A stretch of 64,000 nucleotides of DNA from Dipteris shenzhenensis (Eukaryota > Polypodiophyta > Polypodiopsida > Gleicheniales), in the NCBI GenBank assembly GCA_047967505.1, contig CM106538.1. One strand, given 5' to 3'. The notes under the pieces were generated by a model, which saw only the letters and a list, made by a program, of their open reading frames with translations, searched no databases and was not told where the DNA came from. Below, in pieces: positions 12,661-25,278 of this stretch; the stretch's first letter is position 1; every line of letters begins with the position of its first letter. Position numbers and translations under genes: made by a program.

Positions 12661-12850
12661 CACAATAAGGAAAAGGGACCATAGATGCGTCTTTAGATGC
12701 ATTTTTTAACTTAAATTAAAAAGTGACGATCAAATGCATATAAATTTATGTATATTAGCGCGTCTACAGACCCACGTTTAAATGCGCATCTATATAATAG
12801 TGAGATGTGCTTATAGACACGCTCATAGATGCTCTGCAGCAAATTTAAAT
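12661..12850. mobile_element. CACTA-like terminus
   Basis: The segment begins CACAATAAGGAAAAGGGACC, close to the CACTACAAGGAAAAGG ends of plant CACTA elements with one change inside the CACTA core. It is followed by repeated short motifs (GATGCGTCTTTAGATGC, GCGCGTCTACAGAC, ATGCGCATCTATA) of the kind found as subterminal repeats. The opposite end was not identified with confidence, so this may be a decayed or truncated copy. Confidence 0.45.
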
Positions 12851-14035
12851 TAAAAAAAGTAGAACTCTATGTGGTTACAAGAATCCAATTTCTACATTGT
12901 GAAATGGTATTCCTGTAACCAACAACATTTTAACGTGCACAATTTTGCACATGTCTATAGCTATTGGTAATTCCTTATATATTGTTAAACAAGTTAAGGG
13001 ACAAAGCACTGAAACTTGAAGTCATATACAAGCTGACAATTACAATTTCAAATAAAATATAAATAACAGGACTGTATATTAATTCATGGCCCAAAATGTG
13101 TATGAAAGTGAGGGATCAACGAGGATCAAAGCACCACAAGAGAGACATAGGGTAGCAAACGCTCAATCTATTGCAATGTGTGTAATCAATAGTACATGAT
13201 AAGCTTCTTATATAGAGAGAGCCCTTAGAATAGTCAACACTTGTGGGATCCTCTAATCCACATCTCTCCTTGTGGATGTCCTCGATCCACATCCTCACAT
13301 CATATAGTCTACATCCTAGGATGGCTACTTTAATACATTTCTATACCATACCTTAGCCTCTAATCTATATGCACATGGCACCATATTTCAACAAAGTGTT
13401 TGTATATAGATATAGCATAAAGCCAAGCCACATGTGGCTTCAAGCAAAAAAAAGAATATTATCTAGCTAGCATTATTTCTACCAGTACTTCTATGTTATC
13501 GGAGGCATCCCCATCATCCCTCCCATCTCCCACCACCTTTGTCGCCTTCTTCCTTCTTAATATCCCTAGAGCATGTAAATGAGAGACAACATGACATATC
13601 AATGTATATAAAATCAAGATAAATTTATAACATTAACATTTCTTAAATACTTGCATTAGCCCAGCTATATTGCTCCTCAATAATCATCCACTCGTCATAT
13701 AATTTCCTCCAAGTAGCTCCCCTGCCATATCCATGATGATAGACTGTATCGGCAGGAGTAGGATATTTGCCCACAATATCAAGCTACAAGATGATACAAT
13801 TTGTAGAGGGGTTAGAACAAAGGAACAACCTCCTAATAAACCACATAAACACAATATAATTTGAGAGATCAATACTTATAAATTGAACCTCCCATGATGC
13901 AATACCCCTTGCTCTGAAACATATGGATCCGTTGTGCCTCTCTGTGCTGCAAACTGGGATTCTTTTTTGCTGGCTTCAGGACTTGCTTCCACTCGCTCTT
14001 ATGAGCAGTGTGTGGTTGGCCCCTTGGTAGTTGTC
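12851..14035. other. Non-coding stretch, nothing recognised
   Basis: Low-coding, AT-rich sequence. Short open frames on both strands have no recognisable motif. It leads into the left arm of the inverted repeat that follows and may belong to the same transposon. Confidence 0.3.
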
Positions 14036-15851
14036 CACCCTCTATCCTGACAATCTTGACCTTTGCATGCTTCTTTACAAAGGCCTCTTATTGGCAAGAA
14101 CATTTGAAATACATTTGAAATCTTTTTTCTTGCCCATTTATTAGTGAACTCCTGGTATTTTGGATTAGGATACTTCTTGCATTATCCGCAACTGCACTTT
14201 CTTTCTTCTCTTTGAATTTCATAAAGCAATCTTTTTAGTTCTTATAAACTACAAAGCGCACGAAAGAGATGATTTCCTTCCCTCGTGCATCCTCCAAGAT
14301 GTTGCCCATCTTAGTGATATCATAGTATAATGTATCATCTCCCTCTGACATGTCTATATCTGAATCATTCAGGCCACCACCAAAGCACTGTGCCATGCAT
14401 CCTGTGACCACTCTTCTTGCTACTACGCCTACTGTTACGTTGTGATGAGCTACTGCGATGGGCACTTGCCTCTAGAGAAGGGGCTTTCGATTGTACGGCA
14501 GTAGACGTGGCTTTGTGATTTGGAAGGGGTTCCTGACTGCAGAGGAGTAGGCTGGCGACGATTGTGTGATCTAGAAGGGACTCCTGGGAATAGACTGATG
14601 GCTCTATCTTCTATTGGGTTTTCTTGACCCCATAAGGGTGGTGTGGAGTGGGTAGGAGTCTGTACTCTCGACTCTTGTGGGGTGTTTTGAGTGTTTATCT
14701 TATTGACATGTAGTTACAAAACTCATGTGGAGATAGAGGAGATAGAGGGTATCCCAAAATGTTACATAGTTCTTGCAAGAATGCATCTCGAGGATTAGGT
14801 GAACTGAAAAGCTTCATGAGCACATGATGAACTGCAAATACACAAAGACACAAAGGCATATATATAAATACACATGATCATACATAATACGCAAATACAC
14901 AAAGACACATGCTTTCCCTCAAGCCCTTTTTCCTCACATGCTTTCCTTTACTTTCAGTCCTCTTTTCCTATCAAACGTTGATAGAGAAGAGGACTGAAAG
15001 TAAGGGAAAGTATGTGAGGAAAAGGACTCGAAATGTCTTTGTGTTTTTGTGTATTTGCAGTTCATCATGTGGCCATGAAGTTTTTCAGGAGGTTCCCCTG
15101 ATCCTTGAGATGCATTCTTACAAGAATTATATAGTATTTTGAGGCATCCTCCCTCTCCATAGGAGTTATATAACTACATGTTAACAAACACTCAAAACTC
15201 CCCGCAAGAGTCGAGAGTACGTACTCTTATCCACTCCACAGTACCTGTGGTCACTCTTATGGAGTCGAGACAACCCAATAGAAGACAAAGCCGCCAGCCT
15301 ACTCTCGTGGAGTCAAGAGTCCACAGAGCCACTAACCTACTCCCATGCAGTCAAGAGCCTGTTCCAGATCACAGAACCATCCGTCTACTCTCATACAATC
15401 GGGATATCCTTCTCCAAAGGCTCTCCAAAGAAGAGTGTCCATCGCAGTAGATCGTCATGATGTAGCAACAAGAGTAGACACACATAATGTATCACACATT
15501 GCTTTGGTGGTGGGGATAATTCAGATGCAAGTGTGCTAGAGGATAATGATACGTTATACTATGATATCACTGAGACATGCAAAATCTTGGAGGATACACA
15601 TGGGAAGAAAATCATGTCCTTCATGCACTCTATAGTTCATAAAGCTACAAAGATTAATTTTTTAAATTCAAAGAGAAGAAAGAAAGTGCAGCTATGGATA
15701 CCATCAAGAGTTTATGCAGGAAGTATCACATCCAGAATACCAGGAGTTCACAAACAAATGGGCAAGGACAAAGACTTCAAACATCCTTGCCACAATAGGA
15801 GGTCTTTGTTAAAGAGATAGACAAAGGCCGAGATTGCCCGGATAGAGGGCA
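14036..15851. repeat. Large imperfect palindrome (about 0.9-kb arms)
   Basis: The left arm (about 14036-14964) is repeated in reverse complement as the right arm (about 14987-15851). At the centre, CTTTCAGTCCTCTT (14951-14964) pairs with AAGAGGACTGAAAG (14987-15000) around a 22-base loop that itself contains CTATCAA...TTGATAG. Outward, paired blocks recur all along both arms, for example the phrase TTATACTATGATATCACT in the right arm and its complement near 14318. Both arms encode versions of the same peptide: minus strand 14235-14465 includes DDTLYYDITKMGNILED and plus strand 15533-15820 includes NDTLYYDITETCKILED. The arms have diverged, so it is not a recent fold-back copy. Confidence 0.75.
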
Positions 15852-16039
15852 AAGAATATAGCGCAAAGTATTCATACTAATGACTATCTGAGATGATCTA
15901 GAATATATAGCCAACGTCAAGAATATTGCAAATTAGTTAACATCTATTAGATAAGAACTTAAGATATAATGATTGGTTTATATTTCACTTAATTGACTTG
16001 ATAAACATTATGATCAGATTTACGTAACAATATTCGCCA

Positions 16040-16359
16040 AGAATGTTCCACCTATGTGAGAAATCATATCAAACATGCTTCTATAAGAGCAATTTAGAAG
16101 ACACACTGATGTAGACTCCAAAAGCCATGAACATGCATTTTTTGACCAAATTAAGAGAGGAGAGAAGAAGAGTGGAGATGAGGAGAGAAGGCACAACTAG
16201 AGAGCACACCACAAATGACTAGCTATATACTAGATTTAGTTGAAAATGTACAATATCTACAAATCCTTTTAGGGTTAGGTTTAGGGTCTCTAACCCTTTC
16301 CTTTATAGCACTCTATTGGGTTAGTGCTATGCACATGATGTTGAGATGGTTCCTCAACA
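16040..16359 (-). repeat. Start of a Copia 3' LTR (minus strand, inner limit uncertain)
   Basis: On the minus strand a purine tract (CTTGAGGGAAGA) is followed at 16359 by TGTTGAGGAACC, the usual LTR start after a polypurine tract. A TATA-like TGCTATAAAGG lies about 60 bases further in. It is directly downstream of the Copia RNase H end described next. The far end of the LTR was not found, so the lower coordinate is approximate. Confidence 0.5.
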
Positions 16360-16440
16360 TCTTCCCTCAAGATCAACATCATGAACTAGGCCTTCCCTCA
16401 AGATGGATTCTAGGGAATCAAAGGACTGAGCATTACATTC

Positions 16441-16630
16441 CATCACACCCCTTCAATGGGAATGTCCTTCCTCTGAATCAAACCAAGAGCTTGTCGGTGC
16501 TTCTTAAAAAGCTCTTTGCCAAGTGGTTTGGTAAGGTGTTTGCAACATTCTCTTTGTTATCAAAATGCTGCAGTGTGATGTCACCAAATAATACTCTTTC
16601 TCTAATGAAGTGCGTATTATAATAGCAAAT
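16441..16630 (-). pseudogene. Copia RNase H C-terminus fragment
   Basis: The minus strand reads NTHFIRERVLFGDITLQ, then HFDNKENVANTLPNHLAK and SFLRSTDKL. This matches the end of the Copia polyprotein RNase H (pattern HFIRExVxxGxIxLxxVxTxxQxADxLTKPL). Only about 60 codons survive; the rest of the polyprotein is missing upstream, where a different sequence begins. It fits with the LTR start immediately downstream on the same strand. Confidence 0.65.
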
Positions 16631-16849
16631 TCTACTCAAACTACAGTATTACAAAGAGATATTGACCAACAAAGACGACAAGATCCAAGAATATCTAAAC
16701 AAGAGATAATTAGACATATTCTTAAGTTTCAAATACCAAGTTCTATTCCTGGATCTCCTTCATGGCACCGTAGAAACTTAAAAGATCTAATGGCAATGGT
16801 TGACACATGGGGAGAAGCTACTATTGTCTCATTTTTGTATGCACATTAA
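16625..16849 (+). pseudogene. Possible Helitron-type Rep/helicase N-domain fragment
   Basis: A short open frame ends in SSIPGSPSWHRRNLKDLMAM followed by VDTWGEATIVSFL. The pattern 'PGSPxYxxxxxxDLxAMxxxxGxPTxFxT' is found in the Helitron_like_N domain of plant rolling-circle transposons. The match is short, the key HUH motif is not covered, and the frame ends after 79 codons. Further coding-like pieces follow to about 17330 without a known match. This is a tentative family call. Confidence 0.3.
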
Positions 16850-18060
16850 TGAACAATTATGAAAATAATATATATTTACATATTTTTATATGACACTTTC
16901 TATGCTTGTGAATGTTTTCAAAAGAGTATTTCAAAAAGTAAATATGTTTTAAATAGTTTTTATTTTTAATAGATATACTATTAAAGAAAACACAGGGGTG
17001 TGTGAGTGAGTTGAGAAAAGAATTAGCATCAATATATGCAAATAATATTAATATTGGTGCAACCCATATTAAGCAACATTTCTTTGGTTTTGATTTGGAT
17101 GTGAAATATTTTCCTTGTCATCAACTTGGTGCCTTGACCTTTATGTAAGGGACGAAATGTAACCCACATACATTAAGAACTGACCTTGCAAAAAAGAATT
17201 GCATAGAAGTAGATGATAATAATGAGTCAAGAACATTTAGATATAGAGAGATTGATTCAAGAGAATATATAATTCTACATAAATAGAAAGTATTGTGAAA
17301 AGGAAGAATCATGAATGTCTATGGAAGAAGGATTTCTAAGATAATAGATGCACCAAGAGAATTTGAGATGGACATTAGCAGTTGTAAAAAATGGCACATA
17401 TGTTAACATGATGAGACATGAAATATTTTGTCATTTATATTTATTATTATTGATAGAATCTGTTTAATATAATGCTTCCATTCTTTAATTTTTTTTAAGA
17501 TTTTAAGTTATTGTATTGCATTTATTCTATGTTTTTTAAATAGAATTTTCCATACCTAAGATTTTTTAGAGTAGTTTAAGTAAGTGGTCATGAGATACTG
17601 CAGTTTCTTATAGTAAAAAAAGGATAGCTAGAACGTGGATTTTTTTCCCTATTTCTAGATATAAACAATAAATGGATGTGTAAATATGTTGGTAATGTAT
17701 ATTGTTATTTGAAATTGAATGGACCGATGCAAGTTTTTCAATATGTCTTCATGGCTTTCTCGTTCAGATATCATTTCTTTGAACAATGATGAAATGTAAC
17801 TTGACATTGACATCTTAAAATCTAGACATTGACATCTCAAAATCTTTTTTGACATTGAAATACCTTCATAGAAATCTATCATGCATCATGTTTTTGTTTT
17901 GTACAACCATGTTGACGGTTGTCTAATTGTTATTCTTTTTTTCCTCTATCTTTAAAAAAATGACAATTATTTACATCACCTCTTTTAAACAATCAACTCG
18001 ACCACACTTTTTGGAGTTTGAGAGAAAAATTATTCCCACATATGAGTTGACTTTTTTCTA
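16850..18060. other. AT-rich stretch, coding-like pieces without a match
   Basis: Between about 17000 and 17310 the + strand gives broken frames such as IYANNINIGATHIKQHFFGF and DVKYFPCHQLGALTFM, which look like decayed coding sequence but match no family I recognise. From 17400 to 18060 nothing is recognisable. Confidence 0.25.
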
Positions 18061-18542
18061 AACTACGCATATCCGCTCTTATTTTCTCAATGCTCATAAA
18101 AGGATGGCCATGCATGGTTGCTATTTTTTTCCTTTTAATGCTCAAAAAAGGGCATTCATGCATTAGTTGCCCTTTTATGCCCAAAAAAGGGCAGAAAAAT
18201 GTTAACAGCCTTGTTTTTGCAATGTCCCAAAAGGGTGGAAATTTTTGGTTGCCCTTTTTCTAATAACATTCAAAAACTGCCACCATGCATTAGCTACCCT
18301 TTTTTTTTAAATAATGCTTATACAAGGGCAAAAAAAAATTAACCGCCCTTTTTCTAACAATGTCAAAAAAGGGCGGTAGTCTTTGGCTGCCCTTCCTTAT
18401 AGAGAACCCCAAAAAAGGGAAAATTTTCATAGGCCGCCATTTAAATTAAGGGCGGTCCGAAAGGGCCACCATCACAGATGCCCTTTAAGAACACTAAAAG
18501 GGCAAGTTTTGGCTGCCCTTTTTGCACCTTTTCCTTGTAGTG
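18061..18542. mobile_element. CACTA-type terminus with AAAAGGGC subterminal repeats
   Basis: The motif AAAAGGGC and its complement GCCCTTTT occur many times between about 18100 and 18530, often as inverted pairs. The segment ends CACCTTTTCCTTGTAGTG, the standard right terminus of a plant CACTA element. The partner left end with the same GGGC repeats was not found in this window; the CACTA-like end at 12661 has different subterminal motifs. Confidence 0.55.
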
Positions 18543-18734
18543 TGCACATTTTCGTGTATCAAACTTCAAAGAAGCATAACCGCTTGCTCAAAAGTCCAAA
18601 TTCAGAGCTTTCTAAACCAAAACAAAGAGCACATCAAGTTCTTGATTGTGCATTTCTCAATTGGCAATTTTAAACAACTCGATGGTCTGGTATTATAAAA
18701 TCCAATTGTTAGTCCTTGAGTCATCACCATGATG

Positions 18735-21700
18735 ACATCCATGGGAGATTTTCTTGTGTTGGACACCCTAGTGTGAGATGGGAATAGCTTCCACATTTGA
18801 AAATTAGAATCAAGAATCTCTTTGTCAATCAAAAGTTGTGGGCAGTTGGTGATGGAAAAGCATTGGCTCTAGCATAGAATGCCCCACAAGCACAAAAGGA
18901 TGCCTTTGATGAGATGAATCCCAAAGCAATGGATGTATTCACAATATGCCTTAAGAATACAGTGTTTTCCCAATTGATGTATTTGACAAATACATCTAGA
19001 GGTATGGACTCTACTGATGTCCATTTACGAGGGGAAGACATTGGTTACTCATCTTACTTTAAAGACACAATTGGTAAATCTTCATATGGAAGAAGGTGAT
19101 GCATTGTTGGATCATCTGAACAAGGTGAAGATCCTCAAGGACAGAGTAATGGATGACCCAAAGTTTGTTGAATGGATACTCCACTGTCTACCCCCATCCT
19201 ATGAGAGCCTTAGGATTGCAGTGATTGCTAGAGGCATAGATTTCAAGTCTGATGAATAGTAAGCCTATTGATCCAAGAGGAGGATCGACGAAAAGAATTA
19301 TGGGATGACCATGTTGAGGACATACTGGTGGCAAAGATGTGCAATATGTATCTCAAAGGCAAGAAGAATGCACACCATGGTAAAATTCCTAAGTCCAAGC
19401 CTGGACAATTAAGAGAAATCAAAGTCAATAAAGATAGCAGTCATTTGCTAAGTAGAAGCCATCTATAAGGAGCGCAATCACATGCCATAAATGTGGCAAG
19501 ATGGGTCACATTGCCAGAAAATTTCATAGCAAGACAAAGGCTAGACCTAGCAACAATGTCTAGAAACAGTGGAGGGAACATGCAATAAAAGTAGAGTACC
19601 AAAAAGTGGTGATGTACCATGAAAAATGTGTTGTACTAGGACAGGGATGCTGATTGTTGCAAATAAGTCATGTAGCAACGTATTCATGTAGCAACGTATT
19701 CATCAAGAACATCAAATTATGAACAACATTGAGGGCATCAAAGACAATTGACCATGATGTGTCGATAGTGGACTATGTTGTGTTGAAGACAAGATGGGTT
19801 CAAGTCTCAAGACACTTGATCTAGCCAAGGGATCTCCATATCTTCATCTTGGAGACAATCATCCACTTCCAATTAAAGGATTTGGTGACATATGCTAGTT
19901 CAGTTTTCAAATGGGAAGGTAAAGTTCATTCGTAATGTTCTTTATGTGACAAATCCTACCATGAATCTACTGTCAAGTATCCAATGTGTTAATTATAAAT
20001 CAAAACTCTCTTTGATGATACAAAGGTGCTCTTGTTCACATAGAAAGAGATCATCGGACATACTCTGAGAGATGGCATTTTTTATAAGTTGGTGGTACAA
20101 TCCTTGGTAAGAGAGTACGCATGGTTGCACATCATACTCTTAGTTATGCCACCAACATTATCAACATATTAAATGTCAGATCCATGTAGTTGCTTGAATG
20201 CAAGAACATTGTGAAAGGACTCCCCTCAATCAAAGAGGGAGATTTTTCTGAAGGATGCCTTTATGGGAAACATCATAGAGAATCTTTTTCTAAGGGTCAA
20301 GCCAAAAGATCAAGAGACCATTAGACTTGGTGCACACTAATATTACAAGGTATATGACAAATACACCATCACTTGGTGATACCAAATTCTTTGACACATT
20401 TATTGATGACTATACCATAAAGATATTTGTCTATACCATGAAGAGAAGGTCTGAATTACTTGCAAAGTTCAAAGAGTTCATGAATATGGTAGAAGCCCAT
20501 ACTACTTGATTCAAAATAAATGCCTTAGATCTAACAATGGGGGAGAATATGTCTCCAAAGAGTTTACTAAGTTTTGCAAGCAATGGGAAACATGCAAAGA
20601 GTTTTCCTTCCCTAAACACAGCAACAAAATGGAGTAGTATAAAGGAAAACCCACATCATTCTTGAGTGTGCAAGGAGCATGATGCAAACAAAGGGCATGC
20701 TTGACAAGTTTTAGGTAGAATCCGTTTGCACAATGGCTTATTTGTTGAACCGGTCCCTACTATTGCTTTACACGATAGGGAGGAGTGGACCTATGCCAAA
20801 TGTCTAGAATCGTAGAGTGTTTGGATCAATTTCCAATGCCCATGTGTCAAAGGACAAGAGGGGTCAGTTTGATTCTAAGAGTGAGAAATGCATTTTGTTT
20901 GGATATGGAGAGGAGCATAAAGATTATAAGCTGTATGACCCTACAACTCTTAAAAGGTTTAGTTCCTATGATGTGGTGCTTAATGATAACGTAAAGAAGG
21001 ATACTTGTTGTCATGGTTATGTAGAATCAGTTGGAGGAGTAGAGAACCTAGTGGTTGACAATGCTAGAGATGTAGATTCATAGATATTCACAAAATGCAA
21101 AATATTTGTGACATGATATGTAGCACAGTCAATGGAATTTGGGAGTATCTCCTAGACCTTCAAACAAATTATCGGGTGTAGAATGCATCTTATGGGCATG
21201 CTAACATTAATCAAGAAGCCTCAACATCCAAGTAGATGTCAAGGCGGGCAAAGAGGCTAGTGGATGAAGCAGAGAGCATTGTCAAGGACATGAAGCCCAT
21301 AGGAGTGCAAACTGCTTATAGGTGCTGTGTGTCTCAAGTAAAAGAACCTGTCAACTTTCAAGTAGGCAGTAAAAAGCAAAGGATGTAGGCCTTTAGTAGG
21401 GACAAAAAATTGGTTGATGCCATGGAAGGAGAGTATAATGGCATTATGAAAAATGAAGCTTGGGAGAATGTCATTGGCTACAAATAGGTCTACAAAGTCA
21501 AGCAAAAAGCTAATGGGAGTGTAGACAAGTATAAAAAGGATATGCTCAACAAGAGGGCATTAACTATGGGGAGACATTTGCAGTAGTCACAAGAAATTCT
21601 ACATTCCTTATTGTACAACTACAAGAATAGGTTTATATAAAGCAACCAAAGAGCACCTAGTGTGAAAGCTAAAGAAGGCACTCTACGACAGTCTCAAGCA

Positions 21701-22640
21701 AGCCCCAAGGGCTTGGTATAGTAGATTGACACTTATAACAGACAACGAGGGTTCAAGAGTAGTGAACTTGATCATGAAGTGTATATGAAGAGAAATGCAG
21801 ATGCTCTCACAATTATTGCACTCTATGTGGATGACCTCGTCATAGTAGACAACAGCAACAAACTGATTAGGACATCAAGGTTAATCTTCACATACAGTTT
21901 GAGATGCATGATTTGGGATTCTTGCATTATATTTTGGGTGTTGAGATAAAACAAATAGAGGAGGACATATTATTGAGCCAAACAAGGTACATTGACTTTA
22001 TGTTAGAGTAGTTTGGAATTTGGATGCCATACCTTAGAGAACACCTATTGAGGTTGGGAATAACATGTTGAAGTTGTAGAGTGTAGAGTTTTTAGATCCT
22101 ATACTATATCGACAAGCATTGGTAAGCTCATCCACTTGATAACAGGGCTTGATATTTATCATACAGTACATCAGTTGAGCTAGTTTATGACAAAGCTGTA
22201 TGTCCACCATTGGATTGGGGTGAAGCGAAATTTTAGATACCTTAATGGGATAGCCAATTTATGATGCAAATTAGCGAGGTGACCCCAAACACAAGTTTAT
22301 TTTAGGATACACCTTCATGCTGAATGCTCATTTTGTATCTTGGTCTAGCAAGAAGCAAGACACGGCGGCATTGTCTACACTTGTGACTTGCTTCTAGTAG
22401 AGGCTAAGTATATATCTTTTGCATAGTGTGTGTGCATGTGTGTGAAGCAATATGGACTTGAAGGCTCTTAGAGCATCTGGGTGTAGTACAAGATGTTGTT
22501 GCCATGCTCTTTTGTGATAACTAGAGTGCCATTACATTGGCAAAGAATCCAAAATATCATGAAAGGTCAAAGCACAATCATATGCACAATACAATTTCAT
22601 TATATAGGTCTTTATAGAAAAACAAAGAAAAAGTCCAAAA
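18735..22640 (+). pseudogene. Copia polyprotein, full domain order but decayed
   Basis: All main Copia blocks are visible in order. Gag (UBN2 type) lies at about 18790-19260 with MEEGDALLDHLNKVKILKD and LPPSYESLRIAVI. A zinc knuckle lies near 19473 (CHKCGKMGHIARKF, last Cys lost). Protease-like sequence surrounds 19800. Integrase covers 20250-20640 with CLYGKHHRESF, FIDDYTIKIFVY and SNNGGEYVSKEF. The segment after integrase near 20870-20990 reads SEKCILFGYGEEHKDYKLYD. RT is damaged but keeps LYVDDLVIV near 21818. RNase H near 22508 shows ITLAKNPKYHERSKH. Numerous stops and frameshifts occur, so the copy is dead. LTRs were not delimited; the sequence just upstream is a CACTA end. Confidence 0.82.
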
Positions 22641-24519
22641 TTATTCACCTATTATTTATATAGCCTCACATCCTTAGATGACATGGTTTGACTCATCAAG
22701 ACTCATTAAACTATTTTGGGATAATGTTTTTCAATATCACAAAATCAAGAAGTTGTTTATTGACTCATCTCTTCCAATGATTTTGCTAGATGTCAAATTA
22801 GTACTTCTTGCCTTTTGACTCTACTTGGTATGGGACATGACAGTGCATTATTTGTTGTATTCCCAGGGATAGGGAGGGCACGCGCATGCGTGCACGCACG
22901 CACACACACACACACAAAGACTAGACACACACACACGCGCATGCACGCATGCTAAGGAGGTTTAGCTCAGCAAGTATGCTCCAACTATGATGGCCTAAGA
23001 TGACAATTTGGATTTGCCCTCCATCACATTCTTCAAGTTGTTTAGCATGGTCTTGGAGACCACCTTTGAGAAAGAGATTGGACATCCATGTCGATGCTCT
23101 ACTACTTCTTAGCTTCCCAAAAAATTCACCTCTCATATAAGGAAAGGATTGATTTATCTCCTTCCAAACAACCTAAATGTCTTTTGAACAGGTAAAGTCA
23201 TGGCTCCACTATATCTACTATATGAGCATTGGGTAATAAATCTATGAACCCTTTTTCTTTTGTGCATTATCGAAGTAGCCAACTTGCAAATTGCCTCTAA
23301 GGATGCTGAGCACCTGCTCACAATCAAGACCTTGCCGATGTGAAAATCTTTGAATCTAACAGATAAATATCCCTCCTTCATGTTTACTTCATGATGTTGC
23401 TGAAGTTGATAAGGGAACTATATTGAAGCATCTTGGATCGATATTTTTGAAGCCTTGGTGAGGAGGTGTGTAGAGGGAAATTTCAAGATGAGGGAGTCGT
23501 TAGATGGTTATTTTGGAACTCAATGTGTGTCCTAATTTCAAGATTAGAGGAGGAGCTATGGTGAGTTTTTGAACTCACTGTGTCATGATTTCAAGATTAG
23601 GGGAAGAGCTAGATGGTTGGAACTCAGTGTATCTAGAGGGATCTGTAGTGTAGAGGGGATAGAAGGTGCATGAAGCTCAACATGTCTGACTGCAAGGGAG
23701 TAACATTGAGAGGAAATAGCGAAGGGAGCAAGGATTGAGCTCCAGAGAAAATAGTGTTGGCCACTGCATTTGGATGTGATTAAGTAGAGTAATGGCCATT
23801 GAGTTGATATGCATGACTTTTAATTCCAGCCATTTGCAGTGGCTCGATTGCATGTGGCTAAGGGAAGATTGAGGTACCCAGACCACTGTAGTGGTTGGGT
23901 GTTAGGCCACCAAGCTAGCATGCATGACTTAATTTGGCGGCTTAATTAAACAGGTCACCCTACCTAGAGGAGTGCTCAACAAGAGTGCCTTTGCCTAACA
24001 TGAGACAGTCTTGCCTAGTCAAGGAGAGGCACATGAAGTAGGCACCCTGCTCTTGAACACCTATAGAAGTGGCCCCCAGCTCTAGACAACAAACTAAACA
24101 CATTTCGCACAATAAAAGTTGAGATCTTCATGACAAAATTGTAGCTTGGAGGTGGGGGAGGTGCAGGAAGTGGTGTGGGAACAAACAATGACTTGCTCTT
24201 ATACCAAATAGCAAGAGTTCAAGTAGAACACAAATCTGAAGGAAGATGGAATGAGATTGCAGCAACAACAAAGAGATTATGTGGAGGAAGGAATTATTTA
24301 GCCAATTCATTGTTTCTCCGAGGCCCAGGCAGTAGATATGTTCAAAAAAGCCTTACCTTGTGAGAAGTTTGAGATTCAAATCTAATACCATAGTGTTTAA
24401 GAATATGGGACATTGGACTAGTCATCATCCATGCACATACGGTTCTCTTGGGCTACCTCTTGTAAGAACTTACTTTTGGCACTTGATGCTTAAAAGGTGA
24501 CTGTTTGTGCTATATAGTG

Positions 24520-24520
<1 letters not shown>
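22641..24520. other. Unrecognised non-coding stretch
   Basis: No gene or element ends could be identified. A CA-type microsatellite with CACG/CGCA variants lies at about 22890-22943. Related wording (TTTCAAGATGAGGGAG / TTCAAGATTAGAGGAGG / TTCAAGATTAGGGGAAG, with GGAACTCA/GAACTC) recurs three times around 23480-23610, suggesting a weak tandem repeat of roughly 60 bp. Confidence 0.35.

Positions 24521-24522
<2 letters not shown>

Positions 24523-24565
<43 letters not shown>
24523..24565. repeat. (AG)n microsatellite
   Basis: An uninterrupted GA dinucleotide run of about 43 bp in non-coding sequence. Confidence 0.95.
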
Positions 24566-24567
<2 letters not shown>

Positions 24568-25060
24568 ATTTATGATTGTTTCCAAAGAGTGTAGATGATG
24601 TCTCATTTTGCACTTTAGACTATAGCAAATTTTCATATGGAATAATGGTACCCAATCATTCGTTAAGGGTCATTCTTTTAAAAAATTGAATATACATGTT
24701 GGTTGATTAGTTAGAAGTTATCTTTGTAAGTACTTTTTTGACAATAGTACTTTTTTGAAGCACTTCCTCCTTTTAGGCCATGCTATACTGGAGAATTAGA
24801 TTCTCCTTTTGTGAATTTCCATGTGTAGTTGCTTTTTGGGTAAAAAGTCATTTTACAAGGTGCTCCGTATACTCAGCTATGTATACCAAGAGACATTGTC
24901 GACAGGCAATTGCAAACTCTGATCATTCATTTGCAATGTACATTTGCTATATTTTTCAATTCACCCAAAAAATGACACAAATTTTGTTGTTGCAAAATTT
25001 GCACTCCATTAATTGGTAAACGTCACTATTAGACCTAAATTGGGTTGCTTGTGCCCATCC
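24566..25060. other. Non-coding stretch, nothing recognised
   Basis: AT-rich sequence with short chance open frames only. Confidence 0.4.
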
Positions 25061-25278
25061 TTAAATTCTGCCTTTTGCTATTGTGATTTGAGATTTTACA
25101 TCACATGATGGCACAATCTCAAAAAAACATTAGAACATGCAAATTTCTTTTAAAGTGATGGCGTTAACCTTAAATTCTGCCTTTTGCTATTGTGATTTGA
25201 GATTTTACATCACATAATGGCACAATCTCAAAAAAACTTTAGAACATGCAAATTTCTTTTAAAGCGATGGCATTAAAC
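25061..25278. repeat. 109-bp tandem duplication
   Basis: Two adjacent copies start at 25061 and 25170, each opening TTAAATTCTGCCTTTTGC. They differ at only a handful of positions (for example ATGATGG/ATAATGG and AACATTAG/AACTTTAG), so the duplication is fairly recent. Confidence 0.9.

Noticed and set aside
16215-16622. 135-codon plus-strand frame
   Set aside because: The minus strand of the same region gives a clear Copia RNase H end, polypurine tract and LTR start, so this frame is a shadow.
12661-18542. A single CACTA element spanning both ends
   Set aside because: The subterminal repeats differ and the flanking trinucleotides do not match; kept only as a possibility in the findings.
22890-22943. 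CA/CG-rich tract considered as a Z-DNA or CRISPR-like array
   Set aside because: It is an ordinary CA microsatellite with CACG variants; there are no spacers or conserved repeat units.
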